Positions 56,401 through 64,000 of a stretch of DNA of 64,000 nt are shown in pieces. A model generated the notes under the pieces. The model saw only the letters and a program-made list of their open reading frames with translations. It ran no database searches and had not been told where the DNA came from. Source of the DNA: Symsagittifera roscoffensis (Eukaryota; Xenacoelomorpha; Acoela; Convolutidae); assembly GCF_963678635.1 (NCBI RefSeq), contig NC_087064.1:36527716-36591715 (forward strand). The letters run 5' to 3'. A program made the position numbers and the translations under genes. Each line of letters opens with the position of its first letter. Position 1 is the stretch's first letter.

Positions 56401-57556
56401 ATAATGAAGAAATTTTTGTCAACACAATCTACAATTGATTTTTGCATTTTAAAAATACAACCTAAGGTAAGAAAAAAAAATTGCAATTGTAAATCTTATT
56501 GCAACACCTTTACGAAGATAGACACGAAGTATATGTCTTTTTTCGAAGATACACTCTCAAAATAGATGCAGTTTTCTAACAAGTAAACATTCCAAAATTA
56601 TAATATATACCAGAGGTTCAACTTATTAATTTTAACTTAGAAAAAACTATCAAGAACATTAAAAGCTGAAAAAAAAGAATCAAAAATAAAAAAAAAACAA
56701 AAAAAAATGGCAAAAACATTCGCGTATCCAGACTTAGCTTTCGAAAAATTTACAGGCTCAGACCCAAATGAAGAAGCGAGAGATTTTTAAAATATAGTAT
56801 AGAAAAATAGTATTTTCAAATGGGACTCGACTAGCAGTCACCGGTGCGAATCACGACGTAAATGGTAAAAGACAAGGAGCTTTATTCGGTTAATTATTAG
56901 GAGTTATGGCCTCCAAATGATTGAGGGATTGAAACTTCATAGAAAAAAAAGTCATCAAAGCTTATACAGTTTTATTTTAAGACACGAAAAAAATCAATCC
57001 TTTTATGCATAAGAATTTTACAGAGTCATAATTTTCATATCGAAAGAATCAATAGGCAAAACATTTGAAAGAAAAAATACGGTCTAAAACCAATTTATGA
57101 TTTAACAGGAAACAGAAAAACTGTTTTTCAAATATGTTGTATACTATTCCAAAGCATGGGTGATCCGCCTAGTTTGTTTACTAGTCTTTAATTTATAACA
57201 TATTTCATGACCATGCCTGTGATTATACTCTTTGAAAAAGAACTCCAAAAAATACTCTCTTCTGCTTTTCGGTGTTATCTCTTTTAAACTTCCTTAAACA
57301 GTTCAAACTGGTTGAGAGTGTACACCTGCAAAAAAAATATATATTTTTTGAACACTTATGGAACATAACTTATCCAACGGAACCTGTAGCGCTTGCTTAT
57401 TATTTTTTCATTTGCAATAAATAAAGCAACTATAAACTGGGGAAGGTCAGGAGTTTAAACTGAGTTAAGTTTTGAGTCATCTTTACTTCAAATTCAGGCG
57501 GTTTCATGACTGAAAAAATTTGCTAAAAAAATAGTGAAAAAAAATCTTTACCAATT
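53471..57556 (+). repeat. Module unit IV, near-identical copy of unit III
   Basis: From TCTCACCAAGG (about 53471) it repeats 49413-53468 with only scattered differences (for example AAACTATGTC against AAACTACGTC). The offset is about 4065 bp until 55391, where about 390 bp covering E and the start of array 2 (equivalent to 51327-51714) are missing. After F it continues through E' to 57556. Confidence 0.88.
56707..57145 (+). pseudogene. Gag-like start, unit IV
   Basis: Identical to the unit III copy over the 27 codons (56707-56790) and beyond, as expected from the recent duplication. Confidence 0.55.
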
Positions 57557-60033
57557 GCCTTAAAAAGCAGACAGCGCGGCGACAAAGCACACAGTCCTTT
57601 TGCGATCCTTGCAAAAGACTTTGGTTTTTAATTAAATAAGGCAGGTGCAACACTGATAAATTGCCCTGATCATTTAAATTATTGATTTTTTATACTAAAA
57701 AATTTAGAATTTGCAAATGTCATTTTCAACCAGAGCATGAAGAAAAAAGGGAAAATGATGTTTGAAGTCTAGACTGCAGGTGCAAGTTTGTCTCAGCCAA
57801 AGAGCTGAGAAACAAATCAACCTGAACCTTCAGAATTATTATTTTCCTTACTCGCTCAGTCGAGTAGAATTTTTTTACCTTTTTTTTATCACTAATTCTC
57901 GCTTTAATAAAAAGTCTTTTTTGAAAAGGTCACAATCTAGAAATGACAGAGGTAAGATTCTAATTTTGTCCTTTAACTTAAATTTGCGTAACCTAACCTA
58001 AATACCCCAAACCTATTTTGGCATTTAAGACACTTCTTCATCCATTTAAATCTCACTTATACTCATTTAACCAACCCTTTTAATTTATCTTTTTATATAA
58101 TCATCATTTAACTTTAAGACCAGATCGACTACGATCTATGATATCATTTAACTGAGACTTATAATTTTAGTTACTAATAGAAACAAAGGGATCTAACAAC
58201 CGACTCCGCGTTTCTCTTAGTAAAACTGGTGCGACTTGAGCAGAAAACTAGCCCTTATTAAAAATATATAGGTCTGAAAACAAAATAACTAATTGGAGTT
58301 ATTGCAAATATTAGGAAAGTGAGTTTCTGTTAGTCAGTTTCCTACTTCAAAAAGCTAGAGACAGAGGTTATCTATATTTAGGGCCCGCAATCCAATTGAC
58401 CGCCTTATTGCCAGATATTCCTAGATAGAGTTAAGGTTATCAATGTCTTCTCTATCGCTCATCAGTCCTTGACAGCTTTCTGCTAACTTTATCTCATGAA
58501 ATTTTAACTCATTATCATTATAACTACTATATACTAAATAAAAGGAAACCTTCTCTGACCAAATCGGCCAATAAAAACAAATAATTTAAACAGGTTAACG
58601 ATCTTTTTACCTAAAATAGTCTTCCTAACACATGTTAATCTCACTACTTACAATTTCATCATTTCACCAGACATTCCAAAAGTGCTCGAAAATCTTATTA
58701 AATATTTAAAAATCATTCTTAAAAAGGGAGTAAGAGGTCCGGAATTCATTCTAAGTGTGCTCTAAATTATTGATAAATTGATTTCATCCATCATATACAC
58801 AATCAAACCTCTGCTGCATTGAGATTGATTCTCAAGTCTTCATCGTGCAATTGTGCTTTCAATTAGTTTCACCCTTGTGCAAGGCTTATCTTCTAACCTA
58901 ACTTATTTTAACTCTAAATCTAATTATCTCACCAGGGAAAGAAATACTTCTTCCAAAATGGGAAAGAACGATCTACGCTCATTGGGGAAGAAACTTTACG
59001 GTAGGTTTCTTTTCGGAAATTGTTTTTTGACGATCAAATTGAGTGAAGCTCACTGAATCTATGCTAAGTTTAGATAAAAATTAAAACAAGCACACACAGA
59101 TAAGCTATATAAGAAAAAAAAATAACTAAAAATTCCCCAAGCTTAAATAAAAATAAGTCCGATTAATTTAGATAAACTTCTTTTAAAGAAATTTGGTCCA
59201 ATTTAGGTCAAAATGAATCCAATTCAGCTAGGTCAATGCCCATTTTAACAGAATCTTGCCCAAAATTAGTCAAAATAAGTCCAACTAAAATTGATAATTT
59301 TCCACTTTAACAAATTTGTTGCCCATTTACTGTCAGAACAATGTCGATTAAATTAGATAAACTTCTAGTTTAACAAAAATTTGCTCATTTTTACGCCAAA
59401 TAAGCTAGGAAAACGTCCATTCTCTTGAAATTGTGTCCAATTTCAGTCAAAATAAATACGATTAAGCTAGATAAATTTCTATTTTAAAAGAGTTTTTGAT
59501 TTCAATTTTAGTAAAAATAAGTCCGGTTGAGTTAGAACAACTTTCATTTTGAAAAAGATTTGTCTATTTATGGTCAAAATAAATCCGATTATTCTAATTA
59601 AACTCTTATTTAAAGAAATTTTTGCCCAATTTATGTCAAAATAAGTCCAATTAAGCCAGATAAACTCGCATTTAAAAAAAAATTGGCTAAACTATGTCAG
59701 AAGAGGTCCAATTAAACCAGATAAGCTCCAATTTTAACAAAAATTTGCCAATTTTTGATCAAGGTGTATTCAATTAACCTGAATAAACTTCCATTTTAAC
59801 CAATTTTTGCTGAATTTTGGTCCAAATCATCATAATTAAAACAAATTAACTCCAAATTAACCCACAATTTACCCATATCAGGCCCCAAAAGAACAATTTA
59901 AGCTAGTTTAATTCAGCGTAATCTAAAGTTTACCTATTTTTGGTTAAAATGAAGCGTTTTAAGCTAGGTAAACTGAAATTTAATCTAAAACTCACCCAAT
60001 TTTTGTCCAAATAAATGCAATTAAAAAAAATAG

Positions 60034-60593
60034 TCATCGGAATGGGTCGAGTGATATATATTTCAAAAGCCCTTTTAGTCATGATTCGAACATTTTTTTT
60101 TAATTTTGAAAAAAAAAATTTCTTGACAGGTGTTTTTCATGACAGGTGTTTCAAGAAAAACCTGTTTGAAAATTTTGATTTCTGTTCTAATTCAAGCGAA
60201 TGAAGCAAGCGAGCAGGCATATTTTGCTTCATTTTAGCTTTTTACAAAAGCTTGCTTCTGCTTAAGTTCAGTTTTACTCAAGTAAAGTTACTTTCTGAAA
60301 TTTTTAACGTCATTTTGAGAATGAAAAAATTGAAAAATATTCGGCAAAACATTTTAAAAATTTTTTTGATTTTTTTTGTTGATCATTTTCTTAGTTTTTC
60401 TATTCATTTTCAAAAAAACCTCACGTCCAATTTGCGTATTTTACTTTTAGTGTCTAATTTATGTAGGCTTATTTTTCGTTCAGATCCTTTTTATCACACC
60501 ACGCAAAAAACGATACAAATTTGAAAAAAAAAATTGTATGACTATGATCGGAACATTCTGTCATCTTTGCACAATAACTGGCTATCCTTGTTT
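60034..60593 (+). mobile_element. Family A non-autonomous element, copy 3 (in unit V)
   Basis: Interrupts array 1. The empty sites at about 45275, 50510 and 54575 read AAAATAACTT(C/A)AAATTAATC. The filled site has AAAATA, then the element (TCATCGGAATGG ... GGCTATCCTTGTTT), a few bases, and TTCAAATTAATC. Two bases (AC) of the empty site are missing and no target duplication is seen. It postdates the module duplication that produced unit V. Confidence 0.85.
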
Positions 60594-63180
60594 ATCATGT
60601 TTCAAATTAATCTAAAAATAACACAAATGTGACCCAAATAGAGCCATTTAATCTAGTTTAACACAGTGTTAAAATAAAAATCAACTAATTTTGGTAGAAA
60701 TTAAACCATTTCAGCTTAGTTAACTAGGAGTTAATAAACAATTTACCCAACTTTGGTTTAAAAAAACTCAATTAAAAAATGGTGAACTTCAAAATTATCT
60801 AAAATTTAACCCTTTTGTCAAAATAAGCCATTTAGTTATTAAGAAAACCCAGTTCATCAAAATTTTACTCAAAAATTGATCCACATAAGCCTAAATAAGT
60901 TAGCAAAAATTGAGAATGAATTGAAATTCAACTATAAACTGGTCAAATTGAAACCAAATTAGAGAAGTTAAATAAAAATTTTTACTATAAACAACTGATA
61001 AAACTTGGATTTTTACCAAAATTCTATCATATTAAAATCTTCTATGATATACAAAAACTAAAAAATGCTCAAATTTAACTAGAATTTTTCAAAATAATCA
61101 CAATAAAGGTAAACTAAATCACATTTTAGCTGAGACTCAGCCAATTTTTATCATTTTAGTAAAAATTTGTTAATAAAAATGAAAAGTGCTGAAAATGTTC
61201 AAATAGTCATATTACTCACGGTAGAAAGTTGTTAATAATTAAAATCGTAAAAAAACACTGATTAGGAAAAAAATTAATGTCAACACATTCTAAAATCGAT
61301 TTTTGCACTTTAAAAAAACAAGCTAAAAAAAACTCCAAACATAACTTTCTTCTGCGTTTCTGTGTGTTATCATTTCTGAAACTTCCATAAACAGTTCAAA
61401 TTGGTTGAGATTGTATACCTGCAAAATAAAAGAAAAGTGTTTTTTTGAACACTTATACAACATAACTTATCCAACGGAACCTGTAGTGCTTGCTTTTTAT
61501 TTTTTGATTTGCAAAAAATAAAGCAACTACAAACTGCGGAGGGTCAAGAGCTTAAACTGAGTTAAGTTTTGAGTCAACTTTACTTCAAATTCAGGCGGTT
61601 TTTTGACTCAAAAAGTATGCACAAACAATAGTGGAAAAAAATATTTTCCAATTGCAATCGAAGCGGACAACACACTTGGGTTGAAAACTTTTTTGTTTCA
61701 ACTAGCCAATGTAAAAATGTAGCAAGCCATTTAAGACGAACAAACTTTTTGTCAAATTAAATCCGATTAGTTTCATTAAACTTCTATTTTGAAAAAGTTT
61801 TCGCCAATTTATGTAAAAATAATCCCAATTAAGCCAGATAAACTCTAATTTTAAAAGAAGTTTGGCCAAACTATGTCAGCAGAGGCCCAATTAAGCCAGA
61901 TGAGCTCCCATTTTAACAAAAATTTGCCCATTTTTAATCAAAGTTTTATCAATTAAACTAAATAAACTTCCATTTTGACTAATTTTTGATCAATTTTGGT
62001 CCAAATAAGCATAATTAAAACAAATTAACTCCAAATTAACCCACAATTTACCCATATATGGCCCCAAAAGAGCAATTTAATCTAGTTTAATTTAAAATTA
62101 ATCTAAAATTTACCTATTTTTGGTTAAAATGAAGCGTTTTAAGCTAGGTAAACTGAAATTTATTCTAAAATTTACCCAATTTTGGTCCAAATGAATGCAA
62201 TTAAAAAAATTAATTTCAAATTAATCTAAAATAACCTAAATAGAGCCATTTTATCTAATTTAACACAGTATTTAAATAAAATCATCTAATTTCGGTAAAA
62301 ATGAAACCATTTCAGCTAGATAAACTAGGATTTAATCAACAATTTACCCAACTTTGCTTAAAAAAACTCAATTAAAAAAGATGAACTTCAAAATTACCAA
62401 AAATTTAACCGTTTTGTCAAAATAGGCTATTTAAGATTTGAGAAAACACAATCATCAAAGTTTTACTCAAAAATTGGTCCTCATTAGCCTAAGCAAGTTA
62501 GCAAAAATTCAGACTTAATTGAAAAACATCTATAAACTGGTCAAATTGAAACCAAATTAGAGAATCAAATTGAAGACTTTTACTACAAGCAACTGATAAA
62601 AGTTTGATATTTATCAAAGTTCTATCAAATTGAAAACATCTACGAGATATAAAAACTAAAAAATGCTCAATATTAATTAGAATTTGACAAAATATTCACA
62701 GATAAGGTAAACTAACTCACATTTGAGCTGAGACTAAGCCAATTCTCATTCTTTTTGGCGAAAATGAAAATTGAAAAATTAAAAGTGCTGAAAATGTTCA
62801 AATAATCATCTTGATCACGGTAGAAAAGCGTTAATTGAAATTGTAAAAAAATCTGATCATGAAGAAATTTTTGTCAACACATTCTACAATCGGTTTTTGC
62901 ATTTTAAAAAATACAACCTAAGGTAAGAAAAAAAATTGCAATTGTAAATCATATTGCAACACCTTTACGAAGATAAACACGAACTATATGTCCTTTTTTG
63001 AAGATACACTCTCAAAATAGAAGCAGTTTTCTAACAAGTTAACCTTCCAAAAACATAATATATACCAGAAGTTTAACTTTTTAACCATAACTTTACAGTT
63101 TTTCGATGCTGCTTAAAAAAACTATCAAGAACATTAAAAGCTGAAAAAAAGAAACAAAAATTAAAAAAAAGCAAAAAAAA

Positions 63181-63620
63181 ATGGCAAAAACATTCGCGTA
63201 TCCAGACTTAGCTTTCGAAAAATTTACAGGCTCAGACCCAAATGAAGAAGCGAGAGATTTTTAAAACATAGTATAGAAAAATAGTATTTTCAAATGGCAC
63301 TCGACTAGCAGTCACCAGTGCGAATCACGACGTAAATGGTAACAGACAAGGAGCTTTATTCGGTTATTTATTAGGAGTTATGGCCTCCAAATGATTGAGG
63401 GATTGAAACTTCATAGAAAAAAAGTCATCAAAGTTTATACAGTTTTTTTTTAAGACACGAAAAAAATCAATCCTTTTATGCATAAGAATTTTACAGAGTC
63501 ATAATTTTCATATCGATAGAATCAATAGGCAAAACATTTGAAATAAAAAATACAGTCTAAAACCAATTTATGATTTAACAGGAAACAGAAAAACTGTTTT
63601 TCAAATATGTTGTATACTAT
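63181..63620 (+). pseudogene. Gag-like start, unit V
   Basis: Frame 63181-63264 with the same stop. The downstream segment reads GGAGCTTTATTCGGTTATTT, without the in-frame TAA seen in unit II at the same place (GGTTAATTA), so this copy is slightly less decayed. Confidence 0.55.
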
Positions 63621-63673
63621 TCCAAAGCATGAGTGATCCGCCTAGTTTGTTTACTAGTCTTTAATTTATAACA

Positions 63674-64000
63674 TGTGAGATTTTGGAAAAAAATTAATTG
63701 CCATCAGTGTAACAATTCGTTTTTTTCCTAAAAGATAAGCATAATGTTTGCCATAATTGCCATTCATAAGCCAATTTTAATAGATGTTGAAATTGAGATA
63801 TATCAAGAGGTACTCGAAATACAGCATGCATAGGACAATGTTCTGCCTAGCAATGTACTTGCTAGTGTGAACACGATTTATATTTTCACAGATCAATTAA
63901 AATTGATTCTATATTATAAAACACTTGCCAGTTTCAATGGAGGAGCAATCACAATTGAAAACACAAACTCTCAATACTCTCAAATTATCAATGCTTTTGT
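63674..64000. other. Unique sequence after the repeat module
   Basis: Ordinary AT-rich DNA; nothing recognised. Confidence 0.5.

Larger units (their letters stand above)
40383..63673 (+). repeat. Higher-order repeat: five head-to-tail modules
   Basis: A ~6 kb module recurs in one orientation. Block A starts TTGCCTTAAAAAGCAGAC and GCGGCGACAAAGCACACAGT. B contains GAGCAGAAAACTAGCCC. C has CTTGGTCCAAAATGGGAAGG. Array 1 and array 2 consist of a degenerate ~61 bp repeat. E contains GGCGGTTTTTCGACTCAAAA. F is a gag-like start. C occurs at about 41758, 44180, 49417, 53477 and 58931; F at 47856, 53028, 56707 and 63181. The right edge is sharp at 63673. There are no long open frames. It could be a tandemly amplified non-autonomous retrotransposon derivative or a complex satellite. 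Confidence 0.85.
57557..63673 (+). repeat. Module unit V with inserted family A element
   Basis: A (57557), B, C (58931), array 1 interrupted by a family A insertion (60034-60593), E (61331-61680), array 2, and F (63181). The E'/A junction shares TTGC with both parents. After AATTTATAACAT at 63673 the sequence is unrelated to the continuation seen in units II and IV. Confidence 0.85.

Noticed and set aside
41990-63000. Regularly spaced repeats that might suggest a CRISPR array.
   Set aside because: Units are degenerate, directly adjacent, AT-rich and in animal DNA, with no unique spacers or cas genes.

Overview
The window looks like AT-rich, repeat-dominated nuclear DNA of an invertebrate animal. 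There are no bacterial-style operons or Shine-Dalgarno sites. All clearly recognisable proteins belong to animal-type transposable elements: BEL/Pao, Ty3/gypsy and Ty1/copia retrotransposons, a MULE, and a hAT-like MITE. I cannot name the species. No rRNA, tRNA or CRISPR was recognised. Only one short stretch (26.74-27.42 kb) could be host coding sequence.

Layout. 0-4.8 kb: an LTR-like fragment related to one at 28.5 kb, a GA microsatellite, a G-rich tract, several foldback palindromes and a GTCGA-rich degenerate array. 7.7-8.9 kb: two copies of a short non-autonomous family (family B) ending in a conserved hairpin. 10.07-18.09 kb: a nearly full-length, recently inactivated BEL/Pao retrotransposon. 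It has gag with zinc knuckles, an aspartic protease, a reverse transcriptase with a missing catalytic Asp, RNase H, integrase and DUF5641, bounded by two ~975 bp direct repeats that contain the N-terminus of gag. 18.46-19.83 kb: a 1.36 kb MULE with inverted repeats and a broken FLYWCH+MULE transposase. 20.4-26 kb: more family B, a first family A copy, and a small internally deleted gypsy element with a visible target duplication. 27.6-28.06 kb: a 433 bp hAT-like MITE with a near-perfect 8 bp target duplication. 28.5-34.6 kb: an old minus-strand gypsy element with gag, protease (catalytic Asp changed to Asn) and integrase but no reverse transcriptase. 36.9-39.2 kb: more palindromes and a GTCGCG array. 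39.6-40.2 kb: a minus-strand copia RNase H remnant.

40.38-63.67 kb is one large higher-order repeat: five head-to-tail units of a ~6 kb module. Each module combines unique blocks with long arrays of a degenerate ~61 bp repeat. Four of the units end in the same gag-like start (27 codons and a stop) behind an A-rich leader. Units III and IV are almost identical over ~4 kb, and most junctions fall on 4-5 bp microhomologies. A family A element sits inside unit V, and the other units serve as empty sites.

The most unusual items are the gag start carried inside the BEL/Pao terminal repeats, the gag-bearing 61 bp-array module, and two unrelated short families that share the same 3' hairpin design.
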